Positions 38,042 through 49,183 of a stretch of 64,000 bases of DNA are shown here, in pieces. The translations under genes were made by a program, and so were the position numbers. The stretch is from Tetranychus cinnabarinus (Eukaryota; Arthropoda; Arachnida; Trombidiformes; Tetranychidae): the NCBI GenBank assembly GCA_022266195.1, contig WHVY01000007.1, positions 3,596,001-3,660,000 on the forward strand, in the 5' to 3' direction. How positions within the stretch are numbered: the stretch's first letter is position 1; every line of letters starts with the position of its first letter. Under the pieces are notes generated by a model. That model saw nothing but the letters and a program-made list of their open reading frames with translations. It ran no database searches and was not told the origin of the DNA.

Positions 38042-38880
38042 ATGGATAAGTTGAGGCGGGCATTGAGCGGTGATGATAATTCAGAGCAACAAGGTTTTGC
38101 AGCTCAGGTAAATAATAAATTTTAGTATCTATCAAATTTTAAATAGTTTCATGTCCACTGTCCATAAAATCTGTGGGGATTCATTTTGATAGATTTTAGT
38201 TTGTCCAAGTTATAAACCTAGTTTTGTTCAACCTACTTGTTGATTCTTCATTTATGAACATCTTTGACGTACAGCTAAGCCGGTGAATGTTGTGAAGCAA
38301 AGTTCCTTTTTTTATCATATGTATCAAGATTGTATCAATATGGTTTATCTAATCATATAAATGAACGATTTGTTTCTATTTTGATTTACCGTGATTACAC
38401 TTGTGATTAGAGTCTAATTTTATATTTATTGCTTTCTTTCCATTTCTCTTTTGTAAACAGCTGGGTGAGTCAACATCCTTAAGTTGGTCAACCCGGATTC
38501 AAGGATTTCTCATATGTTTCATTCTTGGTTTTGTGTTTTCCATCATTGGATCCCTATTTTTAGCGATACCAGGCAAAGGTTTAGTACTTTTTGCTATGTT
38601 CTACACTGTTGGTAACCTTACTTCAATGGCCTCAACATTATTCCTTATGGGACCATGGAAGCAACTTAAAAAAATGTTTAATGAGACGCGTTATATAGCC
38701 ACCATACTTGTCGTTGTTTTCATGGTTTTAACGCTTGTTTCTGGTCTCCATTGGCATAAAACTGCATTAACTGTCTTACTCTGTGTTTGTCAATTCCTGG
38801 CTATGACTTGGTATTCCATATCTTATATACCATATGCTCGAGATATGGTCAAGAAAACGGTGACCACCTTCGTAGCCTAA
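38042..38880 (+). CDS. SFT2D2: SFT2-family vesicle transport membrane protein
   Basis: Two exons (38042-38107 and 38461-38880; phase 0 junction) give 161 aa, close to the family length of about 160. SFT2 proteins are small four-helix Golgi membrane proteins linked to endosome-to-Golgi and intra-Golgi vesicle fusion. The N-terminus MDKLRRALSGDD and the segments SLSWSTRIQGFL, FYTVGNLTSMAST-FLMGPWKQLK, and LTWYS-like MTWYSISYIPYARD are family signatures, separated by four hydrophobic helices. The start is the first ATG and matches the family's MDKL start. AATAAA at 39282-39287 may end the transcript. SFT2D1 versus SFT2D2 orthology is inferred only from overall resemblance to the vertebrate SFT2D2 pattern. 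Confidence 0.93.
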
Positions 38881-40774
38881 ATTTCCAATTTAACATAATC
38901 ACTTACACCAATCAATGGACCAATAGTCATCATCCAAGTATTTTGTAATGATCTTCAACTCTTTACGGTTGTCACTATATTTATAATAGTTAGAATTGAA
39001 TTGAACCAGCCTGAAAGCTTCTTTTACCTCTGTACCAATCAAACCCAACTAATCAACTTGCCTTATCTTGCCTTAGTCAAAACTTTGAGAAGCAAGATTG
39101 AATACAGGAATCCAAAATAATTTCCTATTGATCTTCTCTGAAATTTATCTTATTACTATGGATGTTTATATCTTTTGTAAATATTTTTTCCAATCAATTA
39201 TACTCGGAGATTTAAATTATGGACCTAATTTAAGCATATCAAGATCAGGCCGATTTATTTCTTGTCAAAGTGGAAACTAACAATAAAATCTCGACAATTA
39301 CTTATTACCAATTGCATTTTTATCTTCGAGAATCACCATCTAATCTTTAAGAATCGATAGTTATCGCCAAGTTTCGCTAAATTGGACCATCAAAGAATTA
39401 AATATAGCAATTAGTTGAGTCATTTACTAACTATGATGCATTGAATTCTAGGAAATTATTCAACATGTTGATTGAAAATTAACAAATCGGTGAATCAGAA
39501 TTAACAAGAATCACTTATTAATTGATGATCAATAGAGCTACCGTGATTAACAACGTCAATCCTGTAAACAAGTAATATTTTGGTTAAAAAAAGGTTGACA
39601 AGTGATGAAGCGATTTGAATTATCAGCTAAATTGGTTTGAAACTAGGATTTGAAATTTGTACAACACGATAAATTAATTTTGTTTAGTATGCTGAAAATA
39701 ATAATCTAGTTATTAAATGACGATGAGTAATTAATTGGTATTAGATATGACAAAGATCCGTGCTATTATGAGTAAGTATTAGGCATTTCCGTCGGTGTTT
39801 TTAAAAGTGTCAACAACATTTCTCAGGTATGATGACTAAAGAATAATTATTTTCCTGTTGATGTTTATCATTAAATCTTTCAGTAATTTCTTCTGAAGAG
39901 GGGGAATTTGTAAACAAGAGTGAAAGAAAGTTATCTATCATCAAGAAATATCTGGTACATAATGATATAAGCACAACAATAAAAGCAAGAAGATGAGCGT
40001 GAATAAGAGAAAGAGAAAGATAAATTGCATCACTCTATCTATCCAGAGTATCATGATGCAATGCGAAAAGTAAGATGAAAAGCATGAAACGTAAAGGAAT
40101 AAACTAACGAAGACAAACAATGAGTACACATAATGATAGTTGGCAACCCTTCATCAAGTGAATCAAATATGAGACACCCTTTGAAGTTTCTGAGAAGACT
40201 CAGATACTTATGGTGATGATTCATCATTGTGTGTGTTGTTGTATTTTGAGTGAGCAGAAGAGAGGAAGACAAGAGAGAAGGATAACTTCTCTCTTTACTG
40301 CTTTCTCTGTTACTGAACTACTCAGTAGTTTTGATTCATTCATGTATACAGAATGAGTTATACCAAGAAAGAGGGGAAAGAGAAAAAGAAACAAGTATGA
40401 GTCATTTTCTGAGGAAAACCACAATAGTTGCTGATTCCTCATCGCCGGAAATCACTTCAAATTGAAATCTCTGCCAACACGATTATGATTAAGCTTGATT
40501 TTTCATCCTCATCAGAAGGTTGAAATCTTTTTCTTTTCCAGAGAAGCCTTTTTAATGGGAAAAATGGTTCCTTCCCTTGAATCTATTTTTCTTTCAACTC
40601 TTTGTTTTCATGAAACCATCTTGATTGATTAATGTGTGGTATAATGACTGAAATGAAACAAACAGAAAAGGCATCAATAACATGTAAACATAACAAATCA
40701 AGTAAAACAAAATGGTGTATTGAAAATTTTTGAAACCTTTCAATTTTTGCTTACCTTCAAGTTTTACCTTGTAG

Positions 40775-40888
40775 ACAGTCGAGATGGATCAGATTTGATC
40801 ATTGAAACATTTAGCAAGGCTTTTGGAGGAATAAAACAGAACCTGTTAACAGCTCAAATTGATGATGAATTTAATCAGCAGGAACTAG
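40775..40888 (+). CDS. Orphan exon-like open block, unrecognised
   Basis: A 114-nt open stretch flanked by a pyrimidine-rich acceptor (ACCTTGTAG) and the donor G|GTAAGA, symmetric in phase 1-1. It encodes DSRDGSDLIIETFSKAFGG and a further acidic/Gln-rich segment ending NQQELG. The composition looks like real protein, unlike nearby chance frames. I found no partner exons in phase, so it may be an exon of an unrecognised gene, a pseudo-exon, or chance. Confidence 0.3.
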
Positions 40889-43800
40889 GTAAGAGGTACA
40901 ATCCTGAAATTGGGAAAAAACATTAGATTGATAAAGCAACAAGTATAATTTAGGAGCAAAGAGAGGACAGACGAGGAAACATTTTCCTCTCATAGTTACC
41001 TGAAGTGGAATTATTTAGATTTCCGTTTCTCGTCTCTTTATTTCTTTCTCTCTTTAAACAAACAGTAACAAAACAAAACAAAATCATGTATACAATTGTT
41101 GATAATAAAAAGGCCCACCATTATTAAAAGCGAGTGTATCTTGAGAACAACTTGTGAACAGATGTGAGATCAGATAGAAACCAATGAGCCAATAACAAAT
41201 TGAGCGGACATTTCAATTTTCCATTGTCACATCAATCAACACTTGAGTTTTGCCACTTTACCTATTGAATTAATTAAATTGATTAGTTGATTGACTTAAT
41301 CAATGATAAAAGTAATCATTTTGTTAAACTAAGGACATGGAACTAAATTTTTACTTTAATGTCAATGAACGGTTTACGAATGGATTTAACCATTGCATCG
41401 ACAAGTTTTGAGAAGCAAACCCTCGGGCTTCGCTCTTGGGTTCCATCTCACAACTTCGAGTGACGGTGGTTTAAACAATTTACAATCTCAACGAAATGAC
41501 GCGATTAAAATTAGTCCAGCTACGCTGGTCAACGATAATAATCATAAAAAATGGTTAAATTGTTGACGAAACTGTGCAGCTAATCAGTTCTGATAACCAG
41601 TGTAAAATAACCGTTTAGGTAACCTAGTGGTTACCCTGCACTGACAAATGGGTAAAATTATTCAATTAACCAGTTTTGTGTCTTCTCTCTTTAAATAGCA
41701 AATAAACAAACAAATTAACTCGTTATGTATTTAATGAAGTCAATGTTAATGATCAAAGATTTGCATAGCTTGATAGGCCTTGATCAATAGTTATTTAATG
41801 AAAACTTGAAACTATTTAACTTTGCTTTTCAAAACAACATTAAAAATCGTTCAAATACAAAATAGTAATCATTGAATATAAGTCTGTTGTCAACCAATAT
41901 TTGGGAAAGATTACATTTTAAAGCTGTAATATCATCTTTCATTAATCAACCCATTCCAGAAACAATTGTGAGCATTTCATCCAAAAAAATGATCATCACC
42001 AAGAAGATGATCAAGAAGATGAAAAACACTTAAATTGAGACCAGTTCAAGGTTTTCTGTTCTTCTTTGTCAACAAAAAAGGTTTACTAGGTTTGCAATAA
42101 GTTGGGATGAATTGTCAGAATGATGAAAAGGACAAAATTGTGTTCATCTCATTGGATTAGGGCCAATAATTAGGTTGACAAATAATACTGTTTACATTAA
42201 TTGGTTGAAATTTGGGTTTTCTGGTTCAAAACAACAACAGCATCAAGATGAGAAGAGAAAGGGAAAAATCCTGGCATCGAAAATCCTATGTTTGTTTCAT
42301 AGAAACCATTCAATTTTGAAAATTAAATTGACACAGGTCCAGTAAAATAAATTATTATACGAGACGAAGAGTTATCACCAGCCATTGAAATAGTTACCAT
42401 GTGCAGGGTGAAATGATTCTAGACAGAAAGAAGAGGAGAAAGAGGTGAATCCATATTATGATATCTTTGTAAAGATTAACCCAGTATTACCTGTTATTGT
42501 CAATGAGACAATATTTCTTTTCTCGTTCATAATAATTAATTACCATGAATTTTCATTGTTAATGAAGGTCAGCTCATCATAATAATCATGTTCATCATTA
42601 AAGCAAAAAAACCCATTCACCAATGAAATGAGACTTGAAAAAGTTCATTGAAGCCTGAAAAATGATATCTGGTGTTGCTTTGAACTAGAAATTTTTTTCT
42701 GTAAATAATAAAAAATGATTTGTTGATGATGTTGATAAGCGTCTATCAGTATGTTGATAACGATTCTTGGAACTCTTTATTGAATCGTTCTTTGCCTCTT
42801 CAGTGATCAACCATTGCGTGTTCAAACCAACCATTAACCAAGATAATAAAGATAATCCTTTGAGTTCCTTTGGGTGAGGTTACAATGAAATTCTGGTAAA
42901 AAAATTGGGTGAAGAAAAAAAACAGTTAGAAAGGTATTTTTCTTGGAATTGAAATGAAGACAAGAAAATTATTTAATTATGACGATTGAAATTAATTGGT
43001 TAGACGGATGATAATGTTTGATTGATTGATTGAGAGAATGAGAAGAAAGTAAAGATTAAAGCATGAAGAGAATGTTTCAGATGAATCATTGAATAGTGCA
43101 TTGTTCAGTGGATAAGTTGAAATTATTACTAATACTTTCACTATTACACTTATGATTATTATTATTGAGAAGATAAATGTCAAAATGAAAATCAATATTT
43201 CCCAGGATTATGAGAGTTCTGTGAATTCCAAGTAATATTCTGTCTTTCCAAATAATAACAATCAGCATAATGATTATTTCAGTGTAATACAATTTCATTT
43301 GTCAACTTTGCTTTTTCCTTATTCTTTTTCAAGTGAAAATCTAATAATTTGTGACCAATATTGCTTTATAATATCAAGGTTATTGTATTGATGTGTATAA
43401 TAAATGATTATCAATTGTCAATGGTCTTGTTAATGAGAAATTATAATCATTATCTTATTTGTTAAAGATGAATCAACAAATTGGTCATTTGTTTGGTAAT
43501 CTTTTGTTGAATCAAAATGGTCAATATTTGATTTGTAAGCAAGAGTTTCATCCAAATTCAATTTTACAAATTACAAACTTCAATTGATTCATTAATTGGA
43601 AAAACTTGTCAACTAATTGTCAATCGATTAATCAAAAAATGTAAAAATTTGATTGGGATTGAAATACTCAAGAAATATCTGGTATAATTTCAATAGAAGG
43701 ACTCAAATCACAATTTCATTGATGTTACTAAAAATTAAATTTTAAAAGTAAATCAATGGAATGGAAAATTTAACCAGAATTATATTTCTGGTTAAATAGG

Positions 43801-44650
43801 GAAGCTTTATACTTGGTAAATCAATATTTAAAGTACAGCACTTTGACCTTAATGGTATTTTAAAACAGTTCAAGTGAGGTTGACAGTGGACACTGAAGTG
43901 GACTCACTTTTGCTTTTCATTTTTCATTTCTCGGTTTTCCAGAAAAAATTCAATTTCAATAAAATTCAAAAAGAAATTGAAAAAAGAGTTTAACAAATGA
44001 AACTGGTGATCATTTTGATGATTATCAGGAGAAAGAAAAAAAAGAGCAAGGAAAACTTTTTTGCGTGCGACATTAGCACTGGAAATCCCAATTGGAATGG
44101 TTATTTCGCGGGTTTTTGTAACAGTCAAGTGTCGACCAGTTTGATTGTAATTAAACGATTATAATTGATGCCTGCCTTTTCCGTTGACGCCAATAGTAAA
44201 TTCCGTCTCCTTTTTTAAGGTTAAATTAATAAAGGTAGTTAAGGTTGAGAGTGAGAGGTGAGAGTAGTGAGGTAACGAAAGGACCAGGTAGACTGTAAGA
44301 AAGAGATAAATGTAAATGATATTGAATGTTTACTGTTCAATCAGCTATGATATTTGTTTATTGTTTGATCAATTTTACTTACATTTATTGATTGGTAATT
44401 CACTGGAATCACATTGATCACATTGTCTTGAAAGTGATTTGTTTCTTTGCCTTCTTCTGTTCCTTCCTTCTCGCTTTTCATTTGGATGCTAAAGTTCAAT
44501 GAGAATTGATTATTTCGTTTTCCTCTGTTTCCTTGATGATGATAATGATGATTCAAGTAGGAATCAACATTTTTTGGGTTAAAAGGGGTGGAAGAGATTC
44601 AAGGTCAAGAGAGATTTGTGGGAGTTGATAATGTTATAACAACACACCAA

Positions 44651-44875
44651 ATGAAAGGTTCATGGTTGGTTGTTGTAACTCTTTTAATATTATGTTGCTT
44701 TTCAATGTTGACTTGTTCAAGTGAAATGCAAAATGATGTTGAAAAAAGTGATAAACTTTGCAACTCGTATTTTGCTTTTTATCGTCATTGCTTTGATTTG
44801 TTTAGCTTTTTGATTAATGTTACAATATTACACACAATTATTATGAGAAAGACTATAAAACATACAATTCATTGA
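44651..44875 (+). CDS. Possible small secreted protein
   Basis: Starting at the ATG at 44651 (the frame is open from 44588), the 74-codon frame begins with a classic signal peptide: KGSW, a hydrophobic core VVVTLLILCCFSML, and a polar TCSS cleavage region. A short acidic stretch with two cysteines (LCNSYFAFYRHC) follows, then a second hydrophobic stretch. I recognise no peptide family. The true gene may splice out before the stop, since the tail after the second cysteine looks non-coding. No TATA box or homology supports it. Confidence 0.3.
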   Translation: MKGSWLVVVTLLILCCFSMLTCSSEMQNDVEKSDKLCNSYFAFYRHCFDLFSFLINVTILHTIIMRKTIKHTIH

Positions 44876-45955
44876 TTGATAAGTCAATTAGCGAGAAACG
44901 GTTAATTAATAAGCAACAGTGAAATCGGTTTCATTTGAAAATATGAATGAAAAAAAGGAAGAAAATTAAATGAAATTAGAAGCATAAAGAAGGCAAAAAA
45001 CCCAAACTCAGACAGACGAAACCAGAAAAATCAAGATTCAACCAAAAGTCATTTCAACGTTTATTTAGTGGACATTTTGCTTCTTCTGACTTACAAGTTG
45101 TTAGGTAAACAATATTATGACTAAAGGTGAAAACAAAAGGCTTAGAGAAAGGATTACATGGATCAGATAAACAAGTACATGTTAAAAGGTGAAAATGTGA
45201 AAATGTTAGATAAAGTCAAGACAAATCTCTAGTTATAAATATCAACACTCAGCAAAAATTGTATCAAATTGAACAGTTTCAAGCGTAAATTTTGGTCAAA
45301 ATTTAGGTCATAATTTTGGACAAGTTTTGAAAATAACAAGCAAAAATGCATTGAACCAGAATCAGATTAGCTTTTGTGTTGGAAGATCAAGAAATGAGAT
45401 TAAAGAATCAGTAAAAGAGTCAATAAACGGTGTAATTCAAGTCAAGTAATGCACAGATTGCAGTAAATCAATCGACAAATTACATCACTAAAAATTTTTA
45501 ACTTTCAAGATGTATCTTTTACTTTTGGAGCGGTTTAGGGGCGGAAACAGAATCTGGTTTTTTGGGTTTTGCTAAGTGTCAAAAACAAAAAAAGCGAAGA
45601 AGATTAAAAGCAAAAATTTAAACATTCGGAAGCCCGGGGTTGGGAATTTCCCGATATTTTACTTACCTGACCCTTCCCCCACCTCCTCCTTTCTTATGAT
45701 GGTGGTGGTTATGATGATGAACACCTTAAAGAGGTTGTTGGTGAAGTGGTAGAAGTAAGAAAAAGAAAGAAAAAAAGATGAGAACCGGAAAGAAGATGAA
45801 TAAGAGAAACATCGCCTTTGGTCAGCAACATTTTTTAGATTCTTTCGTTTCCTTCATTTAGTTGATGATGATAAGGATGACGAATACTTGAGAATGAGAA
45901 TTGGGAGGAAACAATTTTAATTTTTTCATGTATTTATGTTTCAATGGATAGCCAC

Positions 45956-45963
45956 TGACGTCA
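45956..45963. promoter_or_regulatory. Palindromic CRE (TGACGTCA), distal
   Basis: A full 8-base CREB/ATF consensus site, 1.6 kb upstream of the bZIP-like gene. A second identical site lies in that gene's proximal promoter. Chance occurrence of one such site in this window is not negligible. Confidence 0.4.
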
Positions 45964-46971
45964 TACAATTTTCTGATTGGGTATTTACTAAACACGTTTT
46001 TTTTATTTCAAGCGGGATTTCTGAACAACAATGATGACTCATACTTTTTCTTACTTTTCCCTTTTTCCCTTTCTTTTATGATTCTTAATTTAAGTTTAAC
46101 CTTTTTTTTCTGCTGCTAAACATTTTAAACCTGCACTTAACTAGTGGTTTAGTTTGTGCTATAATCAGATTAAAAAGTATCAATTATTAGTTTTGGTAAT
46201 AGCAGTGATAGCGAGTCAACAGTTGACAGAAGAGAAAAAAAAGTAAGAAAATGGAATTTTTAGACTCACTCTAATAATTTTATAAAATTAAAATAAACAC
46301 ATATTACTGAAAGTAACAGGACCTCGACAATCTGGAAACAGGGTAAACTTACTGACACAAGGTGAAAGAGGAGAAAGTGAGAGTGAAAGAAAGAGCTAAG
46401 AAATGATTAGAAAACCAAGGAAATGAAATTCAATGGAAGTGAAAAGTCAGAAGATAGCAAAAGAAATAAGCAAATGTGGAGAGAATTGATTACTAATTGA
46501 TTCATTGAACTTGCTAACATTGTCATTGGAAATAAAAGACGAGGTTTGATGAGAAAGGCCTCATGAATGGGGTAAAGAAGATAAATTAAAAGGTAATAAA
46601 AAGGTAGAAAGAATTGAGAATTATGTAAATATTAATGATTGAGATGAGAGGAAGAAATGAACTGAAGATAGACTTACCATGTTAAACTTTCTGTAGACGA
46701 GGTTGAGACAAACAATATGTTAATGGGAGAAAGAAACAGATAAAGAAAGAGAAGAGAGAAAGAAGAGAGAAAACTGGTAATAATAATGATGATAATGATG
46801 ATTATTATGTTGATGGTGATGATGAAGAGGAAAAAAAAGGGAACGGGAATGACGTATTAAATGAAATGAGTTGAGGAAGAGAGGGGAAAGTGAGGGAAGA
46901 AAATGTTTGTTAGACTTGCTTTTACTCCAGTTCGTGGAATTGGATTGCATCACTCTATTTCTCGGCTTGTG

Positions 46972-47037
46972 ATTGGTTGAAAGTGACGTCATGCTTTTTC
47001 TCATTGGTTGTCGGTGGGATGAGTAACCAGATATAAA
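46972..47037 (+). promoter_or_regulatory. CRE / double CCAAT / TATA promoter of the bZIP-like gene
   Basis: Reading downstream: an inverted CCAAT box (ATTGG, 46972-46976), a full palindromic CRE TGACGTCA (46984-46991), a second ATTGG (47003-47007) and TATAAA (47032-47037). This compact arrangement predicts initiation near 47062-47068 and a 5' UTR of about 530 nt. CRE sites bind CREB/ATF-family dimers, so stress-type or auto-regulation is plausible but inferred. Confidence 0.7.
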
Positions 47038-47484
47038 GAGAGGTAAAAATGATTTGTTTTTCAAACAACTTTTGAGAGTCCGAAGTGTGAGAACAATTAA
47101 TCTGTTGTTGTTAAGTTTGTTTGTCTTTTTTCTTACAATTTTCTTTAATTTTTATTCACTTGTTTTGACATAACTAAGAATTGATTTCAATACAACATTA
47201 ATTAATAAAATTAACAAATTAAATCATCATCAACACTTCATTAAGTTAAAACATTTATAAAGTTATTAGTCAACTTTATATTCTCGGTGTTTGTTGACAT
47301 TCAACATTTGGACATAATTAAACCTGGTTTTTCAATTGTTTACCGTGTTTCAACTGGATTTGGATTAAATTAAGATCTTTTGCGATCTTTCTACCAGTGA
47401 ACGCTTCTTATTTCCCGGTGCTTTACTTGTGTTTTGTTTTGGAAACAATTGAACTTCACATTTTATTTTGGAATTGTATTTCCA

Positions 47485-47556
47485 ATGATTAAAGTTGACT
47501 GTCAACACAATTTCGCTTGGTTTTTGCGTTGTTTTATTATTAAATTATCAACATAA
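47485..47556 (+). CDS. Upstream ORF (23 codons) in the 5' UTR of the bZIP-like gene
   Basis: The only ATG between the predicted start of transcription and the main ATG. It encodes MIKVDCQHNFAWFLRCFIIK and three more residues, ending with TAA 37 nt before the main start. A single short uORF in this place would repress the main frame and allow derepression under translational stress, as known for CHOP and ATF4 messages. Conservation is untested. Confidence 0.45.
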   Translation: MIKVDCQHNFAWFLRCFIIKLST

Positions 47557-47593
47557 TTTGGCCAAACTGGCATCCAGTTAATTATTAAGTGCC

Positions 47594-49183
47594 ATGCTGT
47601 TCCACAATTGTGCTGATCGCAATTTGAATTTGGACTTAACTGCTAGCTTACCCTTTACCCTTGCACGACACACAGGACTTTATAAAGATCCTTGTAAAAT
47701 AATCTCTAAATTTATCGACTTTGACGTACCAACAGAGTCTGATCGTTACATCGGTGATCTCTCTATTGACGAGGACATCGAAAAAGAAATTCAAGTTGAT
47801 TTCTTCGACAATCTAAAGACCCCATCAGAAGAGTTGAAAGGTTTCACTCCAATCGACGAGTCAAATCCTTTGGTTTCTGGTATTATTGCTGCTGTAGCTG
47901 CTTACAACAATTCATCTATTTCTGCCACTTCTAATTTTGATATTACAGCTTCATCTAAAACAAATTCTTCAACTGTTGCTGTTCCTTCATCCACTCCATC
48001 CCTATCGTCGCTGTCATCTCCATCCCCGTCACCTTCTCCATCTCCCTCACCCAACTCTTCATTACTTACCAACGATATTGAAATGGGTGATGAACGAAAA
48101 TCATCTTTACCTCACCATTTGTCGCACCTTCAAGTCAAACAAGCTCAGACCAACAATGATTCATTGATGACACCAATCATCGATCCTAATTCTTCATTGA
48201 CCAATAGTGGACCTCATTTCCCATCATTTGATGTCAATTCTGACAACGTTTTTGGTCAATACCTTCAAGAATTAACTCAATCTGTATCTTGTGAAAATGA
48301 CACTCGACATTTGCAGCAACAAGATGTCAAACCAAATTTCTCTTTGGCGCCATCAACTATTGCATATTCTGGTGGAGTAAGGCAACAACATCAACATCAA
48401 CAACCCCAACATCAACATCATCATCATCATCATCAACTTGAACAAACTTCTCTGTCATCATCATCACCATCTCTTCACCATATTCATCAAAATCAAACTC
48501 AACCAAACGAGTCAGGCTTAGACTCCAATAGGTCTTCATCACACATGTATTCATTATCCTCAGCTCAGCACGATTTTGAATATCCAACTACTTTACCAGG
48601 GATCTCGGGCTATTCGAATCGATCTGCAGTTTGTGATGTTGAACCAAGAATGGGAATCGATACACCTTCATCCTTGACTCCTTCATCAAGCACATCATCA
48701 ATGAGCTATGCTGAACTCAAACCTCGATCTTATTCTTTTTCTCACTCTCAACCCTCAACTAGCATTTTAAACGAAAGCATGGTCCCAACCGTAGTCGAAG
48801 ATCATCCTTACACCTCAAGACACAATACCTCATCACCTTTTGGTGGTCAACCCTCATTTTCTCCACCTTCATCATGCCCATCTAATTCGTCATTGAACTC
48901 AACCACCGATCAACGAGATAGCAGTCGAGATTTGTTCTGTCTAATAAATGGATCAGACTTTTCTTCTAATCGAAAGCGAAATTCAAATCAACATGAAGCC
49001 TCTTCAAGAAGAGGTCGATTAACAAAAAAGGAAAAGCTCGACAAAATGATTACTGAAGAGAGACGCTTGGAATCAGAGAATACAATGCTTAAGGAACAAT
49101 TGAAAGTTATGGAACATCAATTCAAAGTATTGCAAACCAAGATTACAAATATTCTGATTGATGCTGCTAAACGCAAGGGTTGA
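47594..49183 (+). CDS. CHOP-like leucine-zipper (atypical bZIP) protein with low-complexity body
   Basis: Intronless, 529 aa. The C-terminus has a clear zipper with d positions M, L, L, M, L, I at exact heptads (KLDKMITEERRLESENTMLK and onward) and an Asn at a central a position. Just before it lies a basic stretch (NRKRNSNQHEASSRRGRLTKK). The bZIP arginine is correctly spaced, but the invariant Asn is His, the Ala-Ala pair is Ser-Ser and the Cys/Ser is Gly. The order G-K/R-x3-KEK, then EN-x2-L at the same spacing recalls vertebrate CHOP/DDIT3, which also has a degenerate basic region. The body is rich in Ser, with an SP repeat (about residue 147), an HQ/H-run (about 270-285) and acidic N-terminal segments (IDEDIEKE), suggesting an activation domain. 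It is probably a nuclear dimerising regulator. The family assignment is tentative, and ATF4- or Xrp1-like proteins are alternatives. Confidence 0.7.
   Translation: MLFHNCADRNLNLDLTASLPFTLARHTGLYKDPCKIISKFIDFDVPTESDRYIGDLSIDEDIEKEIQVDFFDNLKTPSEELKGFTPIDESNPLVSGIIAAVAAYNNSSISATSNFDITASSKTNSSTVAVPSSTPSLSSLSSPSPSPSPSPSPNSSLLTNDIEMGDERKSSLPHHLSHLQVKQAQTNNDSLMTPIIDPNSSLTNSGPHFPSFDVNSDNVFGQYLQELTQSVSCENDTRHLQQQDVKPNFSLAPSTIAYSGGVRQQHQHQQPQHQHHHHHHQLEQTSLSSSSPSLHHIHQNQTQPNESGLDSNRSSSHMYSLSSAQHDFEYPTTLPGISGYSNRSAVCDVEPRMGIDTPSSLTPSSSTSSMSYAELKPRSYSFSHSQPSTSILNESMVPTVVEDHPYTSRHNTSSPFGGQPSFSPPSSCPSNSSLNSTTDQRDSSRDLFCLINGSDFSSNRKRNSNQHEASSRRGRLTKKEKLDKMITEERRLESENTMLKEQLKVMEHQFKVLQTKITNILIDAAKRKG

Larger units (their letters stand above)
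38881..47030. other. Long gene-poor stretch
   Basis: About 8 kb with no gene that I can name. It contains the SFT2 3' UTR, an orphan exon-like block at 40775-40888, a structured and less AT-rich patch at about 41395-41640, a possible secreted ORF at 44651-44875, a palindromic CRE at 45956-45963 and two strong minus-strand splice donors near 45667 and 46678. The remainder is AT-rich with short microsatellite-like runs. Confidence 0.5.

Noticed and set aside
41605..41640. tRNA-like A box (ACCTAGTGGTTA) suggesting a tRNA or SINE
   Set aside because: No B box at the right distance downstream, and no cloverleaf could be drawn. The similarity comes from a palindrome.
46720..47064. 114-codon minus-strand frame over the bZIP-like promoter
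   Set aside because: His/Ser-rich composition comes from ATG/ATT microsatellite-like runs. It spans the TATA/CRE promoter on the opposite strand.
48357..48587. Asp/Val-rich minus-strand frame
   Set aside because: Shadow of the His/Gln repeat codons in the bZIP-like gene.
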